The position numbers and the translations under genes were made by a program. This document shows positions 1-8,470 of a stretch of DNA of 41,342 nucleotides, one piece after another. Every line of letters starts with the position of its first letter. Position 1 is the stretch's first letter. The stretch is from NCBI GenBank assembly GCA_018433345.1, contig JAHDRK010000025.1, positions 1-41,342 of the forward strand, read 5' to 3'. The DNA comes from Syntrophobacterales bacterium. GTDB lineage: Bacteria; Desulfobacterota; Syntrophia; Syntrophales; UBA2210. Below the pieces are notes generated by a model. It made no database searches. It was not told the DNA's origin and was given only the letters and a program-made list of their open reading frames with translations.

Positions 1-113
1 AGTATGACGCTCAGGGTAAGCTGAAACGCAAGGAAAAGGCAGCATGACCATGAACCTGTGCCACGGGAAAGAGTCCACGTCCGCTACTCCTTCCCTCATT
101 CATGTGACCAAAC

Positions 114-160
114 AAAAGCGGACAAATCACGTGCTATAAAAGAGGACAAATCTATTTGTT
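114..160. mobile_element. Possible IS21-like terminal repeats (remnant)
   Basis: Two imperfect direct repeats, AAAAGCGGACAAATC at 114-128 and AAAAGAGGACAAATC at 138-152, are spaced 24 bases apart; the second is followed by TATTTG. From general knowledge, IS21-family ends carry several direct copies of a motif of the kind AAAAGCGGACATTTCTATTT, to which these are similar. No istA or istB frame is visible in the window; the element, if real, would extend leftward or be a leftover end. Confidence 0.3.
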
Positions 161-220
161 GCTAACAGAAAAAAATGTTATGCACATCATGCTATAGGGA
201 TAAAAAATCAAACGCGACGG

Positions 221-256
221 GGTAAAACATGAAAAAATGAAGAGTCATGTTTTACC
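221..256. repeat. 12-base perfect inverted repeat
   Basis: GGTAAAACATGA at 221-232 is repeated in inverted form at 245-256 with a 12-base spacer. The bases just before it (CGCGACGG, 213-220) and the GGTAAAAC core recur in another inverted repeat at 12041-12077, in an otherwise unrelated intergenic region. It could be a repeat-family member, a transposon end or an operator; the sequence does not decide. Confidence 0.5.
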
Positions 257-580
257 TATATTGATGCCCTCTCGAGTGCAAGGCGTTCAATGGTATGCAC
301 CCACGGGTGGAGTTATGGAGAAGTAAAATGACTTTTTGTAACCATGGCAAATACGCACGATGAAATGTAAAAATCAACCTCTTTCCGCCTTTAATCACAT
401 TCGTCAGCGAGGTCGATCCGGAACAATGCCCAATTCGCGATAAAGACTGTCTCGGTGATAGGCCCGCATATCCAGGCAGGTTTAAACGGAACCTGCGCCT
501 GAACGCCCTACCTTGATCGCCCTAAAGCAGGCGCGAGCCATAATGGTTCATCATGCAGAAAAAAAATCGTCTATATTCCC

Positions 581-2383
581 CTAATCCCTGTACATGGACT
601 CGATCAGGTCGGCGAACTGCTCGTTGATGGCCTTCCGCTTTACCTTCATTGTGGGCGTCACCTCGCCATCTTCTGTATAGAGCTTTTTATCCAAGATTCT
701 GAATTTTCTTATGTTTTCCACCCGGGCCACCTGGCGGTTGACTTTGTCCACTTCTTTTTGAATGAGTTCAACGACCTCGGGCGCCCTTGTCATACTGGCA
801 AAGGTGGTGTACTGGATTTTATTGTCTTGGGCGTATTTGGTAACATTCTCATCGTCGATAACGATGATAGCCGTCAAGTACTTCCTTCCGTCGCCTATCA
901 CCACGGCATCATTTATATATGGTGAAAACTTGAGGAGGTTTTCCAGATACTGGGGCGCGATATTTTTTCCCCCAGCCGTGATGATGAGATCTTTTTTACG
1001 ATCCGTAATCTTCAGAAATCCATCTTCATCCACCTCTCCCACGTCTTCGGTATACAACCAACCGTCTCGTAGCACCTCCCTGGTCCGTTCCTCATCTTTG
1101 TAATATCCCTTGAATACACCCTCGTGCTTGATCACGATTTCTCCGTCTTCTGCGATACGCACCTGGGTGCCAGGCAGGGGCTTGCCCACGGTTCCCACCT
1201 TGAAATCGCGCTCGTTGGAAATGTGGCTCACCCCCGTGTTTTCCGTCATGCCGTAACCTTCGCGGATGGGGATACCGATGCTGAGGAAGTACTTTATCAC
1301 CTCCTGGGAAATGGGAGCGGCTCCGGACGCACCGAACCGCACTCGATCAAAACCTAGCCGCTTTTTGAGCTTTCGGAAAATGACAAAATAGGCCAACTTA
1401 TACTGGAGGGTCAAAAGCAGAGGAACCTTGTCGCCGGAAAGAACCTCGTTGTTGTATTTCGTGCCGATCTTGACGGCTATGTCATAGAGGGTCCTCTTGA
1501 GCCACGTGGCGTCGGCCATCTTCAGCACGATGGCCGAATAATATTTCTCCCATATCCGGGGAACGGCGTGGAAGACCGTGGGGGAAACCTCGCGCATATC
1601 CGCCATGACGGTGTCCGTATTTTCCGTGAAATTGACGATATGTCCAACGGTCAAGTGAAACATTATGTCGAATATCTGCTCGTAGACGTGATTGAGAGGC
1701 AGGAAGGAAATAGTCTCGTCATCCACGCTGGTGTCCAGGACTTGCCGCGCCGCCTGTCCGACCCACAGGTACCCCTTGTGGGCCAACATAGCCCCTTTCG
1801 GCGGACCGGTGGTCCCGGACGTGTAAATTATACCCGCGATGTCTTCGGGTTTAACCTGCTCACATAACTGCCTGAAAAGCCCGGGGTTGTTGCGGTCTGT
1901 TTCCCTACCCAGTTCGAGCAATTCGTCAAAACTCATGAGCATGGGATCTTTGAAATGTTTGAGACCCTCCATGTCCCAGACTATCAGTTTTCTTAGCTTG
2001 GGCGTCTTTTCCCTGAAGACCAAGGCCTTGTCCAACTGCTCCTCGTCCTCGCAGAGATAAACCACTGCATCGGAATGACCCACAACGTATTCGCATTCGG
2101 CGGCCGGGTTGGTGGTGTAGATTCCCACCCAAGCCCCTCCGGCACAGACAGCACCCAATGCCGAATAGAGCCACTCCGGACGGTTTTCACCGATGATCGA
2201 TACGTGTTCTCCATGCCTGACGCCCAGGGCGTACAGGCCCAATGCGACGTATTTCACTTTTTCCAGGTATTCGCCCCATGTAATATCGCGCCAGATGCCG
2301 TATTCCTTGTTCCTCATGGCAACTCTGTCAGGCTGTTTCTCGGCGATGTTAAGCAACGCTTTCGGCAGCGTATCTATTGCCAT
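581..2383 (-). CDS. AMP-forming long-chain acyl-CoA synthetase
   Basis: This 600-residue protein is an adenylate-forming ligase that activates a carboxylic acid with ATP and joins it to CoA. Visible motifs are the P-loop-like YTSGTTGPPKG (residues 187-197), GYGMTE (376-381), the GWLYTEDVG region (441-449) and the hinge DRKKDLIITAGGKNI (461-475). The length and the long insert between the first two motifs fit the long-chain fatty-acyl synthetase branch rather than short aryl ligases, but the true acid cannot be read from sequence. The start is well supported by GGGGGAATA just before the ATG. It is the last gene of the liv-type operon, 70 bases after livF, which suggests that the transporter brings in its substrate or a related acid. 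Confidence 0.9.
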   Translation of the reverse strand: MAIDTLPKALLNIAEKQPDRVAMRNKEYGIWRDITWGEYLEKVKYVALGLYALGVRHGEHVSIIGENRPEWLYSALGAVCAGGAWVGIYTTNPAAECEYVVGHSDAVVYLCEDEEQLDKALVFREKTPKLRKLIVWDMEGLKHFKDPMLMSFDELLELGRETDRNNPGLFRQLCEQVKPEDIAGIIYTSGTTGPPKGAMLAHKGYLWVGQAARQVLDTSVDDETISFLPLNHVYEQIFDIMFHLTVGHIVNFTENTDTVMADMREVSPTVFHAVPRIWEKYYSAIVLKMADATWLKRTLYDIAVKIGTKYNNEVLSGDKVPLLLTLQYKLAYFVIFRKLKKRLGFDRVRFGASGAAPISQEVIKYFLSIGIPIREGYGMTENTGVSHISNERDFKVGTVGKPLPGTQVRIAEDGEIVIKHEGVFKGYYKDEERTREVLRDGWLYTEDVGEVDEDGFLKITDRKKDLIITAGGKNIAPQYLENLLKFSPYINDAVVIGDGRKYLTAIIVIDDENVTKYAQDNKIQYTTFASMTRAPEVVELIQKEVDKVNRQVARVENIRKFRILDKKLYTEDGEVTPTMKVKRKAINEQFADLIESMYRD

Positions 2384-2453
2384 TATTCCCCCTCCAGCAG
2401 CTTCTCATTCGTAATATTAGGTATCGGAATCGGTTTTTATTAAACAAACGACA

Positions 2454-3236
2454 TTATCTGAATCGTACCTTTCTTCGGTAACGCTTATATCCCTTCACCG
2501 ACTGCTCGGTGGCGATTCCCAGGTAAAACTCCTTGATATCCTCGTCTTCGCGAAGCACCTCGGGTTTGTCGGCGCGGACAATCCGCCCGTTTTCAAGAAG
2601 GTAGGCGAAGTTAGAATACTTGAGAGCCATGTTCACATTCTGTTCCACCAGGAGAACGGTTACCCCGTCTTTTTCATTGATATTCTTTATGATATCGAAT
2701 ATCTCCTTCGTCAGGATGGGAGACAGTCCAAGGGACGGTTCATCCAGCATGAGCAGTTTGGGCCGACTCATAAGCGCCCGCCCGATGGCCAACATCTGTT
2801 GCTCCCCACCGCTCATAAGTCCCGCCTGCTGGCCCTTTCTCTCCTTGAGAATGGGGAAGTGATGGAAAACATTCTCCATGTCGGCCTTTACCCCGGCCCG
2901 GTCGTTCCTCGTGTAGGCGCCGATGGTGATATTTTCCATTACCGTCAGCTCGGGGAACACCTCCCTCCCTTCCGGTACGTAGCCGATTCCCATCTTGACG
3001 ATTTCAGCGGTATCTTTTCTATCGATACGCTCTCCCATGAATTCTATGGTCCCCTTTTCGGGCTGCTCTTCCTTCAGGTCATAGAAAAGCCGCATGATGG
3101 TCTTCAACGTCGTCGTCTTACCTGCACCGTTCGAACCCAGCAAGGCCACGATGTCACCCTCCTTGATCTCGAAGGAAATTCCGTGCAGTGCCCTTATCAG
3201 GTCATACCAGGTTTCGATATTGTTTACCTTCAGCAT
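2454..3236 (-). CDS. livF: Branched-chain-type ABC transporter ATPase LivF
   Basis: This 260-residue protein is one of two ATPases that power a hydrophobic-amino-acid-family (HAAT) importer on the cytoplasmic face of the inner membrane. It shows Walker A GSNGAGKTT (34-42), the ABC signature MSGGEQQ (140-146) and Walker B LLMLDEP (160-166), in the usual LivF order. The C-terminus has a basic tail (KGYKRYRRKVRFR) longer than in E. coli LivF. Its ATG shares one base with the livG stop (TGATG), so the two are translationally coupled. The HAAT family carries amino acids but also aromatic and other carboxylates, urea and amides; substrate is not assigned. Confidence 0.94.
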   Translation of the reverse strand: MLKVNNIETWYDLIRALHGISFEIKEGDIVALLGSNGAGKTTTLKTIMRLFYDLKEEQPEKGTIEFMGERIDRKDTAEIVKMGIGYVPEGREVFPELTVMENITIGAYTRNDRAGVKADMENVFHHFPILKERKGQQAGLMSGGEQQMLAIGRALMSRPKLLMLDEPSLGLSPILTKEIFDIIKNINEKDGVTVLLVEQNVNMALKYSNFAYLLENGRIVRADKPEVLREDEDIKEFYLGIATEQSVKGYKRYRRKVRFR

Positions 3237-4015
3237 CAGCTTATCGTCTCCTCTCCAAGATAGGCCCTGATAACTTCGGGGTGCCTCTGGACCTCCGCGG
3301 GTGTTCCCAGGACGATTTCCTGTCCCTGGTTCATGGCAAAAACGCGATCGGAAATGCCCATGATCATGTTCATGTCATGCTCGATAAGAAGTATGGTCAC
3401 GTTGTAATCTTCGCGGATATCCTTGATCCATATGGTTAAATCGTCCTTTTCCTCGGTATTCATCCCCGCCGACGGCTCGTCAAGAAGCATGACCTTGGGT
3501 TCCAGCGCAAGGGCACGCCCGACTTCGACGAGCTTTCGCTTGCCGTAGGCGAGACTCCCCACGAATTGATCGCGGACGGACTGGAGCTCGAGAAAATCGA
3601 TTATTTGTTCCACCTTTTCCCGGTGTTTAACCTCTTCCCGGGCAGCCGGCGATCTCTTGCCGAACATGAATGCTCCGCTGAAAACCCCCGTCTTCATATG
3701 GATATGCCTGCCGAGCATGAGGTTGTCCATGACTGTGGCATTGGTGAAAAGTTCTATATTCTGGAAGGTCCTGGCAATGCCCCTCCTTGCAATACGGTCG
3801 GGTGTTTTGCCGACGAGGTTTTCGCCTTCCATGTACACCGCCCCCGAATCGGGCTTGTAAATACCGCTGATGAGGTTGAAAATCGTCGTCTTCCCCGACC
3901 CGTTGGGACCGATAATGGAAAATATTTCGTTCTTTTCGACACTGAAACTCACTTCGTTGACCGCTTTTAATCCGCCGAAACTGATGCTGAGATTTTCGAT
4001 GCTGAAATAGGCCAT
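3236..4015 (-). CDS. livG: Branched-chain-type ABC transporter ATPase LivG
   Basis: This is the second ATPase (259 residues) of the HAAT importer. Walker A GPNGSGKTT is at 36-44, the LivG-type signature LAYGKRKLVE at 155-164 (LivG proteins usually have L-P/A-YG instead of LSGGQ) and Walker B VMLLDEP at 175-181. The region between Walker A and the signature carries the longer LivG-type helical insert. Upstream lies livK, separated by 170 bases holding a strong terminator-like hairpin (4121-4169), so livG and livF are probably made at lower level than the binding protein. The ribosome-binding site is weak (AGGGACTGATATTCC before ATG), in line with that. Confidence 0.94.
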   Translation of the reverse strand: MAYFSIENLSISFGGLKAVNEVSFSVEKNEIFSIIGPNGSGKTTIFNLISGIYKPDSGAVYMEGENLVGKTPDRIARRGIARTFQNIELFTNATVMDNLMLGRHIHMKTGVFSGAFMFGKRSPAAREEVKHREKVEQIIDFLELQSVRDQFVGSLAYGKRKLVEVGRALALEPKVMLLDEPSAGMNTEEKDDLTIWIKDIREDYNVTILLIEHDMNMIMGISDRVFAMNQGQEIVLGTPAEVQRHPEVIRAYLGEETIS

Positions 4016-4111
4016 GGAATATCAGTCCCTCTCTTGGAATGCTTCTTTTCTGTCTATTATTTTATGGCTGTCGGCCCCTTCGAAGCCTTCCCCCGAAAGG
4101 CGCTTTTTAAC

Positions 4112-4169
4112 AAAAAGGATGTACCCGGGTCCGTAGTCACCGAAAACCGGTCACTACGTACCCGGATAC
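4112..4169 (-). terminator. Hairpin terminator/attenuator between livK and livG
   Basis: Two 22-base arms at 4121-4142 and 4148-4169 pair with only three mismatches around a 5-base AAAAC-type loop. On the minus strand the stem is followed four bases later by TTTTT (4112-4116). It stands 17 bases after the livK stop and about 100 bases before the livG start. A partial terminator here would let the periplasmic binding protein outnumber the ATPases, as is common in binding-protein operons; the stem could also protect the livK message from 3' decay. Confidence 0.7.
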
Positions 4170-4185
4170 TGTTTCCTTAACCCTT

Positions 4186-5376
4186 TTAAGGACGTTCCAG
4201 ATCGTTTTCTATCCAGTCCTGGACAACGATCGTCTCACCATTTGGTCCGCACTGCCAGACCTGCAGCTGGCGCGGGGGATGGTGGCTTTCTTTCGTCCAG
4301 GTTATGATAGGCCCCACGCCCTGGCGTTCGGTTATGGAGTTGAGCGCATCGACCACGGCTTGCTTGCTCAGGTCTCTGCCCACGTCCTCCAGCGCCCAGA
4401 CTAGAGGCTCCCCCACGCAAACACCGGCCAGGTAAAAGATGCCCCATCTCTCCTCGGGGGCCAAGCGAGCCGCAGCCTCGCGGTATTTGTTCATAAGGGG
4501 CGTGTCCGAGTCAATTGGCGGGGTGAAGGCCGCCGTCATGACGCCTTCGCTCGCCCATAGTCCATCCGTAATGTGGCTCATGAGGGCGAAATCACAAAGA
4601 TTGTAGGAATGGAGCCACTGGGGACGGAATCCGACGGACACCGCCGTCCTCAACGCAATAGCGGCCTGGGTGGGGGCCATGATGCCGACCACCGCTTCCG
4701 CTCCGGTGGCTTGGATCCGGGCGATCTGTGACGAGAGATCCCGTTCGATCGGTTCCACGGGGACGGCGGCAAGCAATTCCAGGTTGTTTGCCTTGAGGAC
4801 CGCCTTTACACCCTCCATGGCATCGGCCCCCCAATCGTCGTTCTGGTATAGATAGGCGATCTTTGTAAAACCCATATTCTCAACGGCATGTTTCGTCAAG
4901 ATCGCACCCTCGTCGAAGTAGGCGGGCCACATCTGCCACAACCACGGGTTGTTCTCAAAGGCGCGCGCCCCGGAACAGACCCCTATCCAAATGATCTCGT
5001 TCTGTCGCAGGTAGTTCTGGACGGCAAGCCCACAGGCGGTTCCCACACCACCGACGAAGGCGAATACACCGTACCGGTCTACAAGCTCTCTCACTCCGGC
5101 CATGGTCTGGGAAGGATTGTACTGGTCATCACGGATGAAATAGCGGACCTGTCTCCCGTGGATGCCCCCTTCTTCGTTGACCAAATCGAAGAGCAACTTG
5201 CTCCCGCGGGCAACGGCGCCCCAGGGGGCTGCCGGACCCGTCTGGGGACCCCATTGTCCCACGCGGATTTCTTTGTCATCGAATCCGGGGTTGCGCTTTG
5301 CATAGCCCTGGTCCACCAAAAAAAACAACGCGATGAGAGGTATCAAAAGAACGGTCAATAATTTTTTTACATCCAT
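4186..5376 (-). CDS. livK: HAAT-family periplasmic substrate-binding protein (LivK-like)
   Basis: This 396-residue secreted protein captures the ligand in the periplasm and hands it to LivHM. It has a signal peptide (MDVKKLLTVLLIPLIALFFL, likely cleaved after GYA near residue 26) and then the Peripla_BP_6 fold, starting IRVGQWGPQTGPAAPWG, with the typical SQTMAGVRELVDRYGVFAFVGG-like first lobe and a YLYQNDDWGAD element opening the second lobe. A strong GGAGG precedes the ATG. Such proteins in anaerobes bind amino acids, aromatic acids or other carboxylates; the linked acyl-CoA ligase makes a carboxylate plausible, but this is inference. Confidence 0.88.
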   Translation of the reverse strand: MDVKKLLTVLLIPLIALFFLVDQGYAKRNPGFDDKEIRVGQWGPQTGPAAPWGAVARGSKLLFDLVNEEGGIHGRQVRYFIRDDQYNPSQTMAGVRELVDRYGVFAFVGGVGTACGLAVQNYLRQNEIIWIGVCSGARAFENNPWLWQMWPAYFDEGAILTKHAVENMGFTKIAYLYQNDDWGADAMEGVKAVLKANNLELLAAVPVEPIERDLSSQIARIQATGAEAVVGIMAPTQAAIALRTAVSVGFRPQWLHSYNLCDFALMSHITDGLWASEGVMTAAFTPPIDSDTPLMNKYREAAARLAPEERWGIFYLAGVCVGEPLVWALEDVGRDLSKQAVVDALNSITERQGVGPIITWTKESHHPPRQLQVWQCGPNGETIVVQDWIENDLERP

Positions 5377-5471
5377 AACATGCCTCCTTTTTTCCGTGTC
5401 TGATCACCGTAAGACGTCGTCGGCCCTCGAAAAAGCGGCTCCCCTCGACACATGACACCGCTTTCCCGGGG

Positions 5472-5951
5472 CTAGCTCTTGAACCACTTTCCATCCTCCT
5501 TCATAAAAATGAAGCCTATATTGATCTCGGAACGCTGCTGTGTCGGAACATGCAGAAATACCAGGTCCACCACTACCTGGGCGAATTTCTCAACCGAGGG
5601 CCACTTGTCCCGATTCTCATTGTCCTCTACATAGGTAATTCCCACAATGGTGTAATCTACGAGGCGATCTTCCGATGCCAGCGCCTGGCTGAGATATTGT
5701 TCATAGCTGTTTTTTCGCACATAGTACGAGGAGGGCGCCAGGCAGTCGTACACGGCACGATGGTCCCCCCTCACCTCGGCGTCGAGAAATTTCCTGGCCG
5801 CCTCGAATACCGCCGCCTCTTCGGAATATTCCTCGTTTCCGCAAAAGACCGGGGCCGAAAAGGAAAAGGCCGCCGTGAAGAATATCGCGGCCACAACAAG
5901 AGGAACTCTGAACGGCCGAAAACAATCTGGTCGACTGAACAGGCCGGCCAT
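5472..5951 (-). CDS. Secreted NTF2-like hypothetical protein in the liv operon
   Basis: This 159-residue protein is not a standard transporter subunit. The N-terminus has a basic stretch and a hydrophobic segment (PLVVAAIFFTAAFSFSAPVFC, roughly 17-37) that looks like a signal peptide. The mature part begins EEAAVFEAARKFLDAEVRGDHRAVYDCL and ends in a strand with KEDGKWFKS. That helix-then-curved-sheet pattern with a terminal G-x-W-K resembles NTF2-like/DUF4878-type periplasmic proteins; this is a fold-level guess, not a family identification. It starts 12 bases after livH and ends 95 bases before livK, so it is surely in the operon. It may be a lipid- or ligand-handling accessory, or unrelated to transport. 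Confidence 0.7.
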   Translation of the reverse strand: MAGLFSRPDCFRPFRVPLVVAAIFFTAAFSFSAPVFCGNEEYSEEAAVFEAARKFLDAEVRGDHRAVYDCLAPSSYYVRKNSYEQYLSQALASEDRLVDYTIVGITYVEDNENRDKWPSVEKFAQVVVDLVFLHVPTQQRSEINIGFIFMKEDGKWFKS

Positions 5952-5963
5952 ACCCTACACCCC

Positions 5964-6839
5964 CTACACCTTTTTTACGTAATGCTTCGCGAAAAGACCG
6001 CTGGGGCGAATACAAAGCACCAAGACGATTATCACAAAAGCGGTGATGGGTTTCCATGCGGGTGAGAGGTATCCGAAGAAATTTTCGATGAGTCCAACGA
6101 TGCCCCCGCCGATAAGTACCCCGGGAATACTCATGAGGCCGCCCAGAACGGCCGCCGCAAAGGCTCTAAGAAAAGGTTCCATCATGAACTCGGGGTCAAG
6201 AATCGTTCGGGCCGTGATCAGCATGGCGGCCGTAACACCGATGACTGAACTAAACGCCCAGGAAAAGGCGGTGATCCGATCGGTTTTTATCCCCATGATT
6301 TTTGCGGCGTACTTGTTTTGCTGCGTCGCCCGCATGGCCGTTCCGATTTTCGTGAATTTGAAGAACAGGGCCAGAATCGTCACAACGATGAAAGCGATGA
6401 TAAAAACGGCAACGGCCCACTGGCTCACCACGAAACCAGGCAAAAGCTTGTAGGTTACCTGGTAAGAAAAGGGAATGGAAAAGGCCTGCTGGTCGGCGCC
6501 CCATTTCCATCCTGCAAGTCCCGCCAGCAAAAGCTGGACACCGATGGTAATGACGATAAGACCCAAGAGTGTTGGGTTCTTGGCGGGCCTGAGAAAAAAG
6601 AACTCCACAAATACTCCTAGCAGGCCCGCGAAAATCAGCGACGCGATAAAGGCAACCCAGAAAGGGAAACCGTAAAACGTTATGAAATGAAATGCTATGT
6701 AGACGGAAAACATCGCCATCGTGCCGGCTGCGAAGTTCACCACTTCCGATGTCTTGTAAATTATGATCACTGCCAGTCCGAAAAGACCGTAGCAGGCACC
6801 CATGGCCAACCCTTCTATCAACAATTGTTCAAACGGCAT
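5964..6839 (-). CDS. livH: HAAT-family ABC permease LivH
   Basis: This 291-residue inner-membrane protein forms half of the importer's channel. It opens with LLIEGLAMGACYGLFGLAVIIIYKTSEVVNFAAGTMAM, the typical LivH entry helix pair, and has about eight hydrophobic segments. The cytoplasmic coupling loop around AMRATQQNKYAAKIMGIKTDRI (about 170-190) is the usual LivH contact site for the ATPases. GGGGGAGAT precedes the ATG. livM lies 107 bases upstream and the secreted NTF2-like gene 12 bases downstream. Confidence 0.93.
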   Translation of the reverse strand: MPFEQLLIEGLAMGACYGLFGLAVIIIYKTSEVVNFAAGTMAMFSVYIAFHFITFYGFPFWVAFIASLIFAGLLGVFVEFFFLRPAKNPTLLGLIVITIGVQLLLAGLAGWKWGADQQAFSIPFSYQVTYKLLPGFVVSQWAVAVFIIAFIVVTILALFFKFTKIGTAMRATQQNKYAAKIMGIKTDRITAFSWAFSSVIGVTAAMLITARTILDPEFMMEPFLRAFAAAVLGGLMSIPGVLIGGGIVGLIENFFGYLSPAWKPITAFVIIVLVLCIRPSGLFAKHYVKKV

Positions 6840-6946
6840 ATCTCCCCCTCACTGTAATCGGTTTACCGTTTCGTTCGTAAGCGAAGCATTCGCGTGCTCT
6901 CTGATGTCGGTATATCCGTCGATTAGTGCCAATCCCGCGGGATCCA

Positions 6947-8017
6947 TTAGAAAGGCCATGTCTTCCAGTATTTCTTGACCCTGATCCATGCTCCGAATAT
7001 TCCCAGGGGTTCGAAGATTATGATGCCTATCATGACCAGGCCCAGGGCGACAAAATTGAAATTGTCAATGCCCGAGGCGGTCAGGAACTTTCGGGAAAAG
7101 GCCAACAGAATATCCCCCACGACGGGAACTTCGTCCACGTTCTTGAAAACATCATACCAAAGATAGGTTATAAGGGCGGCCCCCGTGATGGACCCCATCA
7201 CCGAACCAAGCCCCCCCACGACGACCATCACGAGAAAGATAATGGAAATGATGAGATTGAAGGTAAAAGGATCGAAAAAACCGAGTACAAAGGCAAAAAG
7301 CCCTCCCGCCACGCCTGCGTAAAAGGCGCTCACCGCGAAGGCGAGCGTTTTGTAGATGGTCAGGTTGACCCCGATCACCTCGGCGGCGATGTCGCTGTCA
7401 CGTATGGCCACGAAAGCCCTGCCGACCCTTGTTTTCAGAATATTGACGGCGAAAAGAACCATCAGAATTGCAATTATAAGTATAAGATAGTACTTGCTTT
7501 TTTCCGTCCACAACTCCCAGCTCAACCCGAGTTGCGGGATACCGATATCCAGCGTGGGAGCCATCAACCCCTGCCGCCCCCCAAAAAGTTCCATGTGGCC
7601 TATGACGTGCATTATGGCAAGACCAAATGCAAGAGTGGCAATGGCAAGATAGGGCCCTTCGAGACGCAGTGCGGGGAGTCCCAGGATAAAGCCAAAAAAG
7701 GAGGCGATAAAGGCCGTGATTATCAGCGCCGGGAAAAAGGGGATTGCAAGTTTCGTCATCAGCAGAACTGTACCGTAGGCACCGATGGCAAAAAAACCCG
7801 CGTGACCAAGGGCGATCTGGCCCGTGGATCCAACAAGAATATTTAGACCCACGGCTACAATAACGTGAACCATGATGAGATTGAAAAGGTACAGGTGGTA
7901 ATTCGACAGAAACACCGGCGCCACAAAAAGGGCTACCAGAAGAACTATGGACCAAAAAAGAATCGTTCCGCTTTTGAAAAGTTCGATGTCCTCGTAATAA
8001 TCACGCTTCATATCCAT
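6947..8017 (-). CDS. livM: HAAT-family ABC permease LivM
   Basis: The second channel-forming permease, 356 residues from the chosen ATG. LNILVGSTGQIALGHAGFFAIGAY is the hallmark LivM segment, and AIRDSDIAAEVIGVNLTIYK is the ATPase-contacting loop. About nine or ten hydrophobic helices are seen. I start at the ATG at 8017 (MDMKRDYYED) because AGGTG stands seven bases ahead of it; a GTG three codons earlier would put the start at 8026. It is the first gene of the liv operon, with a candidate promoter about 315 bases upstream. The C-terminus (GAWIRVKKYWKTWPF) is a short basic tail. Confidence 0.93.
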   Translation of the reverse strand: MDMKRDYYEDIELFKSGTILFWSIVLLVALFVAPVFLSNYHLYLFNLIMVHVIVAVGLNILVGSTGQIALGHAGFFAIGAYGTVLLMTKLAIPFFPALIITAFIASFFGFILGLPALRLEGPYLAIATLAFGLAIMHVIGHMELFGGRQGLMAPTLDIGIPQLGLSWELWTEKSKYYLILIIAILMVLFAVNILKTRVGRAFVAIRDSDIAAEVIGVNLTIYKTLAFAVSAFYAGVAGGLFAFVLGFFDPFTFNLIISIIFLVMVVVGGLGSVMGSITGAALITYLWYDVFKNVDEVPVVGDILLAFSRKFLTASGIDNFNFVALGLVMIGIIIFEPLGIFGAWIRVKKYWKTWPF

Positions 8018-8470
8018 AGGCGGCACCTCGCAAAAATCGGCATTCTGGGTAAGTTAAATGGAAGCGCCCGGGGTATAACCGAGACGATGAGCAATCCCCC
8101 CTTTTTCCGCATAACAGCCAAACGCTGCCTTGCAGACATTAACCCGCTGAAGGCACTCACTCCCTCGAGTTTCCACTACGGCCTTCCGCCGGTTTTTCTT
8201 CCAGTTTTTTAAAATCGCTGGTTAAGACACAATTGTGATGCGTGAGTATCTCTGAGCCTTCTTCCGGCTGCAACGCCCAGCTTTTACGGCTCCCTCCAAC
8301 AGGGCGTCACAGTACTACTCCGATGCGGTGAAAGGTAACCGAGGGACAGGAACTTGTCAAGAAAAATTTCCGGTTTCCTGTTTGGTCTCTCTTAATTATA
8401 TACGAGGACCTCGATGTCTCTTCTCTTCCTCATTTTTACATCATTAATGGTTCGGGACATCGGGATATCG
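8018..8470. other. 453-base intergenic region upstream of livM
   Basis: No gene is supported. A minus-strand frame of roughly 48 codons ending at 8157-8159 is open but has no start codon or ribosome-binding site. The region holds a promoter candidate (8332-8360), which would give the liv operon a leader of about 300 bases. I looked for a known riboswitch core or a strong hairpin in that leader and recognised none. No T-run terminator is evident for the upstream kinase-like gene, so some read-through from the efflux module into liv is possible. Confidence 0.5.
8332..8360 (-). promoter_or_regulatory. Candidate sigma-70 promoter for the liv operon
   Basis: On the minus strand a perfect -35 TTGACA (8355-8360) is followed after exactly 17 bases by TACCTT (8332-8337), a weak -10. 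The placement, downstream of the kinase-like gene and upstream of livM, is sensible. The poor -10 suggests an activator may be needed. Confidence 0.4.

Larger units (their letters stand above)
1..580. other. Gene-poor left edge, 580 bases
   Basis: No complete gene is supported here. One plus-strand frame is open from the window edge to a stop at 45-47 (last residues read GKLKRKEKAA); it could be the tail of a gene lying outside the window, but 14 codons prove nothing. The rest is AT-rich up to about 400 and holds a pair of direct repeats (114-153) and a 12-base inverted repeat (221-256), described separately. A 7-base inverted repeat GCGCCTG/CAGGCGC at 495-501 and 528-534 lies just downstream of the acyl-CoA ligase stop. 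It has a 26-base loop and no T-run on the minus strand, so it is at best a weak terminator. Confidence 0.5.

Noticed and set aside
6926-7846. Long plus-strand open frame (306 codons) opposite livM
   Set aside because: It is antisense to a clear permease gene; the predicted product is rich in charged and His residues with no family resemblance, as expected from a mirror of hydrophobic codons.
8157-8305. Minus-strand open stretch of about 48 codons in the livM leader
   Set aside because: No start codon, no ribosome-binding site and no recognisable sequence.
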